64,000 nucleotides of DNA. Source: an uncultured Prevotellaceae bacterium (lineage in GTDB: Bacteria > Bacteroidota > Bacteroidia > Bacteroidales > Bacteroidaceae). How positions within the stretch are numbered: the first letter of the stretch is position 1; each line of letters begins with the position of its first letter. The notes beneath the pieces are model-generated. The model saw nothing but the letters and a program-made list of their open reading frames with translations, had not been told where the DNA came from and did no database searches. The translations under genes and the position numbers were made by a program. Below are positions 35,144 through 43,342 of the stretch, in pieces. The stretch covers positions 1 through 64,000 of the forward strand of contig CAMJKP010000010.1 in assembly GCA_946406435.1 (NCBI GenBank), written 5' to 3'.

Positions 35144-35246
35144 TGTATAGAATGTAGAGTTGGTGTAGAGTTATGTCAAACTATACACAGTTGTATGTTC
35201 TTCAAAGTCAAAACGTTAAAACCTGTGTGGTGTAGAGTGTAGAGTT
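35144..35246. repeat. Right inverted array of the VirE-type element
   Basis: The two steps tgtatagaatgtagagtt and ggtgtagagtt lie at 35144-35172, and tggtgtagagtgtagagtt at 35228-35246. They are the reverse complements of the left array blocks in mirrored order. Confidence 0.75.
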
Positions 35247-35320
35247 AAAAGCTTTTTCGTTTTTTTCTAAAACAAGATTTTTGTTATACAATTTCCAATT
35301 GGATTTTGTGTGGGTTCGCC

Positions 35321-35364
35321 TCAGGTCCGTTGTAAATCCGTTACAAGTCCGTTGTAAGTCCGAT
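35321..35364. repeat. Array C of 11-base units
   Basis: Four consecutive 11-base units: tcaggtccgtt, gtaaatccgtt, acaagtccgtt and gtaagtccgat. It lies between the VirE-type element and the next gene's promoter and belongs to the same family as arrays A, B, D and E. Confidence 0.75.
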
Positions 35365-35410
35365 AATATAGCGGAGCCTAAGCTGACTCAGAGTTGAGGT
35401 GTAATTTTAC

Positions 35411-35418
35411 TGTCTTTG
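35411..35418 (+). promoter_or_regulatory. Probable -7 box restarting the polysaccharide locus
   Basis: TGTCTTTG differs from TAnnTTTG by one base and lies 20 bases before the next start. A gtaattttac sequence precedes it. It would restore expression downstream of the reverse-strand insertion. Confidence 0.5.
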
Positions 35419-35437
35419 CAGAAAAATATATTTGAAA

Positions 35438-36214
35438 ATGATACCAAAGATAATACATTATTGTTGGTTTGGAGGTAATCCTTTGCCACCGCTTGCGTTA
35501 GAGTGTATTGCGAGCTGGAAGAAATATCTTCCTGACTATGAGATAAAGCAATGGGATGAAAGTAACTTTGATGTCAATATGATTCCTTACACAGCAGAGG
35601 CATATAATCAGAAGAAATATGCTTTTGTAAGTGATTATGCTAGATTCTGGATTCTATATAAATATGGTGGATTGTATTTCGATACTGATGTAGAAGTTAT
35701 AAAACCTCTTGATGATATAGTTGCTACTGGTAATTTTATGGGATTTGAGGTTGATCCTGATGGAGACAATACACCTGGGAAATATGCTCCAAGATTTTGT
35801 TTTGCGGTAAATCCTGGTGTCGGTTTTGGTATGGAGAAAGAGCATTCTTTTATGGAAAAAATGCTTGAACTTTATGCCAGATTGAAATTTGAACTTCCAC
35901 CTGCAAACATAGCGTGGTACAAAACCATTGTTGCATATACGACAGAGATGCTTTGTGAGGAAGGATTAAAAAATATAAAGGGAATTCAGACTGTTGGTGG
36001 TATTAATATTTATCCTCATGACTATTTTTCTCCTATAAATATGATTTCTGGAAAACTTCATATAACGCCGAATACACATACCATTCACAGGTTCATGGGT
36101 TCATGGGGAGTTCAGAAAAAATCTTTAAAAGATCTCATTAGGGAAACACTTCCTGAATGGATTTTTATTATTAATAATAGAATAAAACGAAGAAAATATA
36201 GGGTTAATGAATAA
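35438..36214 (+). CDS. GT32-like (DXD) glycosyltransferase
   Basis: I choose the ATG at 35438; a TTG six bases earlier is in frame. The 258-residue enzyme begins IPKIIHYCWFGGNPLP, the usual opening of Gly_transf_sug capsule enzymes. DYARFWILYKYGGLYFDTDVEV holds the DXD site for the nucleotide sugar. A His-rich TPNTHTIHRF near the end is also typical. It adds a sugar, often mannose or galactose in this family, to the repeat unit. It overlaps the polymerase-like gene by 8 bases. Confidence 0.88.
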   Translation: MIPKIIHYCWFGGNPLPPLALECIASWKKYLPDYEIKQWDESNFDVNMIPYTAEAYNQKKYAFVSDYARFWILYKYGGLYFDTDVEVIKPLDDIVATGNFMGFEVDPDGDNTPGKYAPRFCFAVNPGVGFGMEKEHSFMEKMLELYARLKFELPPANIAWYKTIVAYTTEMLCEEGLKNIKGIQTVGGINIYPHDYFSPINMISGKLHITPNTHTIHRFMGSWGVQKKSLKDLIRETLPEWIFIINNRIKRRKYRVNE

Positions 36215-37472
36215 CATTGCTCGTTTCTTTACTATATATTGGTGCATATATTTTCCTACATGTATAGCATATAATGAATTGCCTGGGTTTAGTTCTATAG
36301 ATGAGGTAATGACAGGTGTTATTGTACTATATACATATGCTATGAAAAGAAGATATAGTACAAACAAAAAGCCATGGAAAGAGTTTAATTTCTTTTTGGG
36401 GCTTTTGGTATTCTATATCGTATATTCATTGATATTAGGAGTGAATGTTCCAGAATCTGTAGTATACGACCTTATTCAGCAGGTAAGACCATGGTCGGTA
36501 ATTTATTGTACTTGGATCCTAAATCCTCAGTTTACGGAGAAGCAGAAAATGTGGATGCGTGGAACTATGCTTTTGACTGTTGTAACCTTTATCTTCTATC
36601 ATCCAGAATTGGGAACGGGAGACGAATTCCGTAGTGCCCCTTTTGGTCAGCTTGCAATATGTACATCAATGACTTGGTATTTGTTTTCTGATAAATCCAA
36701 GAAGAACATGATAATTGCAGCTCTTATTGCAGTTGTTGGACTTATGGGAATGAAATTCAAATATTATGGTCAGTTTGGTGCATGGATGTTCTTCCTTTTC
36801 TATATAAAGAAACATTTAGATTTTAAATCAATGAAGATTGTTTGGCAACTTGCAATATTAGCATTTGTCGTTATTCTACTTGGTTGGGAACGCTTTAATA
36901 CATATTATGTTGAAGGAATGAGTAATGAGGATCTTGCAAGACCGATGATCAATAAGGCTACGTGGGAAATTCTCTGGGATTATTTCCCATTTGGATGTGG
37001 CTTTGGAGGATTCGCTACTGCAGCTTCTGCTGTTTATTATTCACCATTATGGAAAGTATATCACCTTAATAAGATTTGGGGACTGAATTTTGGCGGACTT
37101 GTGTGTTTTCATTGTGATTCTTTCTTTGGATGGTTTGCAGAAATAGGTTTTTTCGGGGCATTCTTCTTTATCGTCTTTTGGAAAAGAAGGATTCTTGAGA
37201 TAAACAAAATTGTTGATGAAAGATATTACAAAGTGGCTATTATGTCATTCTTCTGTATGTTCATTGAGTGGTTTGGAGACCAATCGTTCTTCTCTGGAAA
37301 GGGAATGGGATATCTTATGCTTCTTGGACTTTGTCTTAATGCGAATTATAATCAGAACATTATAGACGAAGAAGAGGAAGAGCCTGATGACTGTGTTCCT
37401 AAGAAAAAGAGAAGGAAAGGCTTGATACATTTAGGATTTAATTTCAAGGCTAAAGTTCCGAGGCGTTTTTAA
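36207..37472 (+). CDS. O-antigen polymerase-like membrane protein (Wzy)
   Basis: The 421-residue protein has about ten membrane helices and a long extracytoplasmic loop (PFGCGFGGFATAASAVYY ... CFHCDSFFGWFAEIGFFG), which is the pattern of Wzy_C/O-antigen ligase family members, with a GxGxGG-like loop and HxDSxxxxxxxExG. It would polymerise repeat units at the periplasmic face after flipping. The C-terminus is odd: a run DEEEEEPDD is followed by a strongly basic PKKKRRKG tail on the cytoplasmic side. It is the only Wzy candidate in the window. Confidence 0.8.
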   Translation: MNNIARFFTIYWCIYFPTCIAYNELPGFSSIDEVMTGVIVLYTYAMKRRYSTNKKPWKEFNFFLGLLVFYIVYSLILGVNVPESVVYDLIQQVRPWSVIYCTWILNPQFTEKQKMWMRGTMLLTVVTFIFYHPELGTGDEFRSAPFGQLAICTSMTWYLFSDKSKKNMIIAALIAVVGLMGMKFKYYGQFGAWMFFLFYIKKHLDFKSMKIVWQLAILAFVVILLGWERFNTYYVEGMSNEDLARPMINKATWEILWDYFPFGCGFGGFATAASAVYYSPLWKVYHLNKIWGLNFGGLVCFHCDSFFGWFAEIGFFGAFFFIVFWKRRILEINKIVDERYYKVAIMSFFCMFIEWFGDQSFFSGKGMGYLMLLGLCLNANYNQNIIDEEEEEPDDCVPKKKRRKGLIHLGFNFKAKVPRRF

Positions 37473-37595
37473 TTAATAATCGGAAGGTTTATGGTGAAAT
37501 CAAAACATTTCAAAAATCAGAGGTTAAATCCTCCCCAATAATTTTTTCATTATCACTATACTAAAACATACTATTATAATTCAATTCAATATATT

Positions 37596-38594
37596 ATGAG
37601 TAATATAAAGCAAAGGAATGAGTCAATTGACATATTAAAAGGCATTGGTATTGGTTTGGTGCTGACTGCGCATTCTTTAGAGGGTTTTGTGTCAAAGTTT
37701 GCCTATACATTCCACATGCCTCTGTTCTTCATAGTGACGGGACTTTTCATTTCCGAATATGTAGGGACTGAAGAAACAAGTTTTACTACATGGTGGAAAA
37801 AAATGTCAAAGAAAGACTTTGCAAGACTGATACTTCCGGCTTTGTTCACGATGGCTTTTATCCTGATAGTGTCAAGTCTTTCTTTTATACTGAATGACTC
37901 ATATCTACAGAATCCGATTGAACTGATATGGAATGATGAGCCTGATGGGAAACTGAACTACATTAATATGTTGGGAAATCTTTGGTTCCTTTTTGCACTT
38001 TTCTTTGCCAAGCAGTTTTTCTTTGTATTAAGAAACTTGATAGGAAAAAGGCTATTGCCAGTTATGTGCCTCGCAATTGGTGTTATTGCTATTGTCATCA
38101 GGCAATGGTTTGATTTACCCTTTGAATTTTTGGGAGGTGCCTGTGTGTTGCCTTTCGTATGGGTAGGATATTATTTGAAAAGGCACGGAGGGGTGGAGGC
38201 TGGGATTAAACGCTGGTTCTACTTGACTATTCCGTTCTGGGTGACTTTTATATTCTGGGGAAAGGGTAGGATTGGTGCGATGCCTCCAGCTTATTATATA
38301 CCTTATATTGTTTCAGCTTGTGGAGGCACATTGTTCTTCTATCATGTGTCAAAGTTGATATCGAGCAAAACCAAATATCTGAGGAGAATCTTGGCGTTTT
38401 TAGGTGTGTACTCGCTGATCCTGATATGTGCCCCTAGTATCGAGACATATTGTTTCCCGATGCAGGAGATAATTCCGCAACTGCCATTCCGTTCTGTCTT
38501 TGTAATCATTGGTAAGGTCGGTTGGTGTGTTATTGCCGTATATGCTTGCTTGAAAATACCTTTTTTAAGTAAAGTGTTTGGCGTGAAGAAATAG
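37596..38594 (+). CDS. OafA-like acyltransferase (family 3)
   Basis: The 332-residue protein with ten helices opens ESIDILKGIGIGLVLTAHS, carrying the family-3 catalytic His, and continues FHMPLFFIVTGLF. It should O-acetylate the polysaccharide in the membrane. The gap of 123 bases before it is A/T-rich without a clear promoter. It ends two bases before the next start. Confidence 0.87.
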   Translation: MSNIKQRNESIDILKGIGIGLVLTAHSLEGFVSKFAYTFHMPLFFIVTGLFISEYVGTEETSFTTWWKKMSKKDFARLILPALFTMAFILIVSSLSFILNDSYLQNPIELIWNDEPDGKLNYINMLGNLWFLFALFFAKQFFFVLRNLIGKRLLPVMCLAIGVIAIVIRQWFDLPFEFLGGACVLPFVWVGYYLKRHGGVEAGIKRWFYLTIPFWVTFIFWGKGRIGAMPPAYYIPYIVSACGGTLFFYHVSKLISSKTKYLRRILAFLGVYSLILICAPSIETYCFPMQEIIPQLPFRSVFVIIGKVGWCVIAVYACLKIPFLSKVFGVKK

Positions 38595-38596
38595 TT

Positions 38597-39916
38597 ATGT
38601 TAAGAATATTGATTAATGCATACGCATGCTGTCCGAATATGGGCAGTGAGCAGGGAATGGGCTGGAATTGGATTTCGAATATTGCAAAGACATGTGAGGT
38701 CTTTGTTATTACGGAGTCTGAATATGAAAATGTGAATTCAAGGCTTGCGGAGAATTGCGAGCAATATGGCATAACGAAGGAACTGTGTGAGAGAATGCAT
38801 TTCTATTTTGTTCCTGCTGGTGAAACAGAGGAAGAATCTGCAAAGATAAGAAGTATGTGCTGGAATCAAGGCACATGGTCTTTCTATCTAAAATATGCTA
38901 AGTGGCAGGAAAAGGCGTTGGCGGTTGCAAGGAATATAATTGATGAGCAAGAAAAGGCAGGTTCAAAGATTGATGTTATGCATCAGTTGAATATGGCAGG
39001 TTTCAGAGAACCAGGTATGCTCTATAAGATAAATGATGAACGTAAAAAACAAGAAAGCAAACGAATTCCACTCGTTTGGGGACCTATGACTGGTTATGGT
39101 AGTATACCTTTCCCATTCATGCTTTCTGGTGGCTTGAAATTTACTGCTTTTTACTCATTGAAGAATACGTTGAACCTCCTTCAGTTGATATTTCATCCTA
39201 GAGTAAGAAAAATGGTTAAGTATTCAGACAAATTGATTGCTGCTACGCCTGAGATGAAGAATGGTTTGGACGCCTTCTATAAAGCAGACATTATACATAT
39301 CAATGAAACGGGCTGTGTTATCAAAAGTGATGAAACTTCTATTGTAAAGACCTTTTCTAAGGATTGTTTCAAAGTTCTTTGGGTTGGCAGGTTTATGTAT
39401 ACCAAACAACTTGAAATTGCCTTGAAGGTTATGGGTAAGTTGACTGGACTCAAAAACATAGAGTTCCATATTGTTGGAAAAGGTTTCACGGATGAAGAAA
39501 CTCAGTCAATGAGAGCTAAGGCTGTGGAATATGGGGCTGAGAGTATTTGTCATTGGCATGGGCAGATTCCTAATAGCGAGGTACATAAGTTGATGCAGAA
39601 AAGTGATATTTTCTTCTTTACTAGTATCTTTGAGGCAACTTCAACCGTTATTCTTGAAGCTATTCAGAATGGTCTTCCTATAGTTTGTTTTGACAGATGT
39701 GGTTTTGGACCTATAGTGGATGATAGAATTGGTATTAAGATTCCTTGTAAGAGTCCAAAACAGGCGGTTAAGGATTTTGCTTCTGCAATTGATTATTTGT
39801 ATCATCATCGAGAAGTCCTTCCAGAAATGTCTGTAAACTGCAAGAGTAAGCGTATGGAACTAAGTTGGGATAATAAGATGACAAGATTGATGTCTTTTTA
39901 TCGGAAGTTGGTTTAG
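38597..39916 (+). CDS. Family 4 glycosyltransferase
   Basis: The 439-residue GT-B enzyme opens RILINAYACCPNMGSEQGMGWNW, the acceptor-side signature of a GT4 subgroup. The donor domain shows VLWVGRFMYTKQLEIAL, HWHGQIPNSEV and TSIFEATSTVILEAIQNGLPIV, with the E-x7-E pair in EATSTVILE. It transfers a sugar with retention to the repeat unit. A tttagagattag-type spacer follows. Confidence 0.88.
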   Translation: MLRILINAYACCPNMGSEQGMGWNWISNIAKTCEVFVITESEYENVNSRLAENCEQYGITKELCERMHFYFVPAGETEEESAKIRSMCWNQGTWSFYLKYAKWQEKALAVARNIIDEQEKAGSKIDVMHQLNMAGFREPGMLYKINDERKKQESKRIPLVWGPMTGYGSIPFPFMLSGGLKFTAFYSLKNTLNLLQLIFHPRVRKMVKYSDKLIAATPEMKNGLDAFYKADIIHINETGCVIKSDETSIVKTFSKDCFKVLWVGRFMYTKQLEIALKVMGKLTGLKNIEFHIVGKGFTDEETQSMRAKAVEYGAESICHWHGQIPNSEVHKLMQKSDIFFFTSIFEATSTVILEAIQNGLPIVCFDRCGFGPIVDDRIGIKIPCKSPKQAVKDFASAIDYLYHHREVLPEMSVNCKSKRMELSWDNKMTRLMSFYRKLV

Positions 39917-39944
39917 AGATTAGTGTTTAGAGTTTAGCGTTAAA
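39917..39944. repeat. tttagag/attag intercistronic repeat
   Basis: The spacer reads agattagtgtttagagtttag, built from overlapping ttag and tttagag units. Similar spacers lie at 40518-40538 (in reverse sense, ctaaactctaaacctctaaa), 41571-41625 and 62448-62480. Confidence 0.6.
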
Positions 39945-40517
39945 ATGATATTTTCAATTCTTCAGAAATTAAGTCTTGTGCCTTCGTATCTTTGGGATGC
40001 TATATGGGCTCCTGTATGGAAGCATTGTATGAAGCAATGTGGAAAGGGCGTGTATTTACGTCCTATGTCTTCAGATATTAAAGGATTGTGGAATTTGTCT
40101 GTGGGGGATGGCACTTCTATTCCCAAGGGAACTACTATTTATTGTACTGATGCTGCATGTACCATCGGAAAGAAAGTAATATTTGGTCCGAAGCCTACTA
40201 TCATTACTGGAGATCACAGAATTGACGTCATAGGAAAGCATCTTATTGATGTTACGGTAGGAGAGAAGTTTGTTGATGGCTTTAATCCTTATGATCAACC
40301 TGTTGTTATAGAGGACGGTTGCTGGATTGGTGCTAATGTTACTGTATTGAAAGGTGTTACCATTGGTCGTGGTTCCATTGTAGCTGCTGGAGCGGTAGTT
40401 ACAAAGTCTTGTGAACCTTATTCCATAATTGGAGGTATTCCTGCTAAAATATTGAAAATGCGATTCACTCCAGAACAGATTGTTGAGCATGAACGTTTGT
40501 TGAACGCTAATCACTAA
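39945..40517 (+). CDS. Hexapeptide-repeat acetyltransferase
   Basis: The 190-residue LbH protein has the segments GVYLRPMSSDIKGLWNLSVGDG, KKVIFGPKPTIITGDH and DGCWIGANVTVLKGVTIGRGSIVAAGAVVTKSC, as in serine or galactoside acetyltransferases. The His of TGDHRID is the likely catalytic base. It is the third soluble acetyltransferase of the locus. The acceptor sugar is unknown. Confidence 0.87.
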   Translation: MIFSILQKLSLVPSYLWDAIWAPVWKHCMKQCGKGVYLRPMSSDIKGLWNLSVGDGTSIPKGTTIYCTDAACTIGKKVIFGPKPTIITGDHRIDVIGKHLIDVTVGEKFVDGFNPYDQPVVIEDGCWIGANVTVLKGVTIGRGSIVAAGAVVTKSCEPYSIIGGIPAKILKMRFTPEQIVEHERLLNANH

Positions 40518-40538
40518 ACTCTAAACCTCTAAATAAAA

Positions 40539-41570
40539 ATGAAAGTACTGATTGTTGGTGATTCTCGAAAGATGAAGGGAGGAGTCTCTACTGTGATTAA
40601 AAGCATGGAGGCTAATCCTATATGGGACAAGTACAAATGCTATTGGTTGCAATGCCAGATTAACAAGGGAATGGCATGGAAGGTGCTGTATCTCGCTATG
40701 GGACTGCTTAATTCGCTGTTCCGTGTGCCAATGTATGATATCGTTCATTTCCATACAACTCCTGGACCAGGTATGAAGGTTGTTCTGCCTATTATCCTAT
40801 ATACTTTGCTGTGGAGGAAGAAGATTGTTCTCCACCTTCATATGGGAAACCAAATGAGGGATTATAAGGATAGTAAGATATTCAACTGGGTTATGGCTCA
40901 TTCAGACAAGGTTATTGTGTTGGGTAAAACTTGGCAGCAATTCCTGATAGATGAGATGAAGGTCAAGACAAGTGTGGAGTATCTTTATAACCCTGTTCCT
41001 GAAAATAATACACCAAGACGTAATAATGCTGAAAAATCAAAGTATTTCCTGTTTGCTGCATTCTTTAATATAAATAAGGGATATGATATTCTTTTGAAGG
41101 CTTTTGCGCAGGTTGTGAAAAAGTATCCTGATTGGAGACTTGTGATGTGTGGAGTTGGAAATGTTGAAGAAGTAAAGTCTTTTATTTCCGAGAATGGAGT
41201 AGGGGACAATGTTGATCTCCCAGGATGGGTTGAGGGAAGTGAACGTGAAAAGTTCTTCAACAACGCATATGCATATTGTATGACGAGTAGAAAGGAAGGA
41301 CTTCCAATGGCTGTATTGGAGTGCCTTTCTATCGGTGTCCCTGTTATTTCAACGCCTGTTGGTTGTCTGCCTGAATTCTTGACAGACGATGAGACGATTA
41401 TGTTCTTTGATTTTGAGGATTCAGAAAATCTTGCCAAACAGATGATAAGGCTTATTGAAAATAAGGATTTGTATAATCGTTTGTCTGAGAATGGTGTTCA
41501 GGTGATTGCAGACAGTTTTACGAGCACTAAGGTGTTTGAGAAATTGGATAGGATTTATCAAACACTTTAG
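40539..41570 (+). CDS. Family 4 glycosyltransferase
   Basis: The 343-residue GT-B enzyme begins KVLIVGDSRKMKGGVSTVIKSM and has DIVHFHTTPGPGMK in the acceptor domain. The donor site is SRKEGLPMAVLECLSIGVPVISTPVG, with E-x7-E in EGLPMAVLE. FNINKGYDILLKA marks the donor domain start. It is likely the last sugar transferase of the locus. Confidence 0.9.
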   Translation: MKVLIVGDSRKMKGGVSTVIKSMEANPIWDKYKCYWLQCQINKGMAWKVLYLAMGLLNSLFRVPMYDIVHFHTTPGPGMKVVLPIILYTLLWRKKIVLHLHMGNQMRDYKDSKIFNWVMAHSDKVIVLGKTWQQFLIDEMKVKTSVEYLYNPVPENNTPRRNNAEKSKYFLFAAFFNINKGYDILLKAFAQVVKKYPDWRLVMCGVGNVEEVKSFISENGVGDNVDLPGWVEGSEREKFFNNAYAYCMTSRKEGLPMAVLECLSIGVPVISTPVGCLPEFLTDDETIMFFDFEDSENLAKQMIRLIENKDLYNRLSENGVQVIADSFTSTKVFEKLDRIYQTL

Positions 41571-41639
41571 TGTTTAAAGTTTAGAGATTAGAGATTAGGG
41601 TTTAGTGGTTAGGGGATAGTGTTTTGAGAGAGTGATTGT
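41571..41639. repeat. tttagag-type intercistronic tandem repeat
   Basis: The spacer contains gtttaaagtttagagattagagattagggtttagtggttag-type text, that is, seven- and eight-base steps ending in ttag. It has no coding potential and no promoter. It separates the last glycosyltransferase from the nucleotidyltransferase gene. Confidence 0.6.
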
Positions 41640-42821
41640 ATGAAAGTAGAGAAACTTTTCATAGAATTATTACAAGTAGCATTAGGGAATAGGGAGAAAT
41701 TCTCTGTATGTCCTTCTGCTGAGGAATGGGAACTTCTCTATGATATGGCGAAGAAACAAGCACTTGTTGGTGTTTGTTTCTTTGCACTTAAACTCTTGCC
41801 TATAGAGCAACAACCTCCATTGTTGAGAAGAAGACAATGGGCGGTAAAGGCTATGCGATTGGAAGAGAGAAACAAACAGGTTACGCAAGAATGTAAATAT
41901 GTCACTTCCTTTTTTGCCAAAGGTAATTATGAAAGTTGTGTACTGAAAGGGCAAAGCAATACGTATCTATATCCTAAAGGACTGAGAGGATTACGAACTC
42001 CTGGAGACATAGACTTGTGGGTATGGGAGAAAGGACGACAAAGCCTATATGACAAGAAAAGGCTTGTTGAGGCATTGTGGAAGGCATCTGGTAAACGATT
42101 GGATGTTGCTGTACATCATGCGGAATGTGGGATATTGCCTAATACTCCTGTCGAAGTGCATTTCGTTCCTTCATTTGCGATAAATCCAATTACGGATTAT
42201 AAAATGCGTCAGTTTTGGGCTAAACATAGTGATTGTATTAGACATACAGATGATGGCTTTTATATCCCTACGGATGGTTTTAATCTTATTTTCCAGATGT
42301 CGCATATATTCAGGCATGTTTTGTTGGAAGGTATAGGCTTTAGGCAGTTGATTGATTATTATTTTGTGTTGAAGAGTTTCTATGACCACATGTCTTTAGA
42401 ACCAAAAGGGAAACTTTCAGATTCAAAGGCTGTGATGAAGGAAATAGAGCATCTTGGCATGAAGAGAATCACTTCGGCTGTAATGTGGATTATGAAAGAT
42501 GTCTTTGCTATGAAGGATGAATACCTTCTTTGTAAGGCTTCGGAGAAATATGGTCGTGAATTGTTGAACGAGATTCTTGTTGGTGGTAATTTCGGACAAT
42601 CTTCTGATGAACATGCTAAACAGAAAGTGGATGATGATGGTAAGGAAACATTTGCCTCAAAAATAGAGGGAAATTTTGCAACAATAAAAAGAGGAATGAA
42701 ACTTTTCTGGAGTTACCCCTCTGAATGCTTCTGGGTACCTTATCTTTGTCTTAGAGCATCTTGGGTAAGGAATTATTGGAGGAAAGTAGAAGTCCCCTCC
42801 ATATCCTCGGGGAGAGAGTGA
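41640..42821 (+). CDS. NTP_transf_5-type nucleotidyltransferase family protein
   Basis: The 393-residue protein shows CVLKGQSNTYLYPKGLRGLRTPGDIDLWV, where GDIDLW holds the paired Asp residues of the nucleotidyltransferase fold, and EVHFVP. HIFRHVLLEGIGFRQLIDYYFVL later is characteristic of the uncharacterised NTP_transf_5 family. This family is frequent in polysaccharide loci, but its reaction is not established; transfer of a nucleotide to a sugar or protein is a guess. It is the last gene of the locus. Confidence 0.75.
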   Translation: MKVEKLFIELLQVALGNREKFSVCPSAEEWELLYDMAKKQALVGVCFFALKLLPIEQQPPLLRRRQWAVKAMRLEERNKQVTQECKYVTSFFAKGNYESCVLKGQSNTYLYPKGLRGLRTPGDIDLWVWEKGRQSLYDKKRLVEALWKASGKRLDVAVHHAECGILPNTPVEVHFVPSFAINPITDYKMRQFWAKHSDCIRHTDDGFYIPTDGFNLIFQMSHIFRHVLLEGIGFRQLIDYYFVLKSFYDHMSLEPKGKLSDSKAVMKEIEHLGMKRITSAVMWIMKDVFAMKDEYLLCKASEKYGRELLNEILVGGNFGQSSDEHAKQKVDDDGKETFASKIEGNFATIKRGMKLFWSYPSECFWVPYLCLRASWVRNYWRKVEVPSISSGRE

Positions 42822-42832
42822 TTTAATATTCA

Positions 42833-42888
42833 AAACGCATAGACGCAAAGTATCAGAGTTTTCTCTGTGACTTTGCGTCTTTGCGTTT
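42833..42888 (+). terminator. Hairpin closing the polysaccharide locus
   Basis: aaacgcat plus agacgcaaag pairs with ctttgcgtct plus ttgcgttt around a 20-base loop. The T-run is weak, so it may be a terminator or a stabilising hairpin. It lies between the last locus gene and the convergent tRNA genes. Confidence 0.5.
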
Positions 42889-42896
42889 AATGAAGG

Positions 42897-42969
42897 AGCG
42901 GTAAGCGAGGCTCGAACTCGTGACCTGCGGCTTGGGAAGCCGCTGCTCTACCAACTGAGCTATTACCGC
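42897..42969 (-). tRNA. tRNA-Gly (CCC)
   Basis: The reverse complement folds as a full cloverleaf: acceptor stem GCGGTAA/TTACCGC, D arm GCTC...GAGC, anticodon stem GCGGC/GCCGC with loop TTCCCAA (anticodon CCC), and T arm ending in GTTCGAGC. The CCA end is not encoded. It follows tRNA-Thr on the same strand. Confidence 0.93.
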
Positions 42970-42981
42970 GTTGAGATATAG

Positions 42982-43012
42982 AAAAATGATAACTCAAAAA
43001 GTTATCATTTTT
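42982..43012. terminator. Perfect hairpin between two tRNA genes
   Basis: aaaaatgataact, a 5-base loop and the exact complement agttatcattttt form a 13-bp stem with A/T runs on both sides. On the minus strand it would end the tRNA-Thr transcript before tRNA-Gly or mark a processing point. Confidence 0.6.
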
Positions 43013-43022
43013 TTGTTTCTTG

Positions 43023-43095
<73 letters not shown>

Positions 43096-43183
43096 TTGAT
43101 TTAATGAAATCGAATGCTTCTTCGCACTCACAAAATGTGTATGTCAGTTTTCAAAACTGAAGCATATTTCATTTTTGCGAGTG

Positions 43184-43191
43184 CAAATGTA
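43184..43191 (-). promoter_or_regulatory. Bacteroidetes -7 box for the tRNA genes
   Basis: It reads TACATTTG on the minus strand, about 90 bases before tRNA-Thr. Confidence 0.65.
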
Positions 43192-43297
43192 CGATTTTTT
43201 TTTTACATATCTTATATTTGATAGAGAAAAAGTCGCTTTGTTAACGAATTTTTGGATATTTATGGAACGAAAGGGAGAATAAGTCGGATATTTTTAG

Positions 43298-43305
43298 TAC
43301 CTTTG
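43298..43305 (+). promoter_or_regulatory. Bacteroidetes -7 box for trpS
   Basis: It reads TACCTTTG, an exact match 37 bases before the trpS start. The following bases gcatgctgaa are shared with the serine palmitoyltransferase promoter. Confidence 0.75.
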
Positions 43306-43342
43306 CATGCTGAAAAATTGTAATTGAACATAATAAATATAA

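Larger units (their letters stand above)
33600..35250. mobile_element. Putative VirE-type element bounded by inverted arrays
   Basis: One reverse-strand gene lies between two arrays of ctctacacc-type units. A 19-base outer repeat (33616-33634 and 35228-35246) is an exact inverted pair. An inner repeat of 28-29 bases (33690-33717 and 35144-35172) is inverted with a single-base indel. The units aactctacacc and ggtgtagagtt have an 11-base step. The block interrupts a polysaccharide locus that otherwise runs on the plus strand. No integrase, transposase or clear target duplication was seen, so mobility is inference from structure and placement. Confidence 0.5.
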
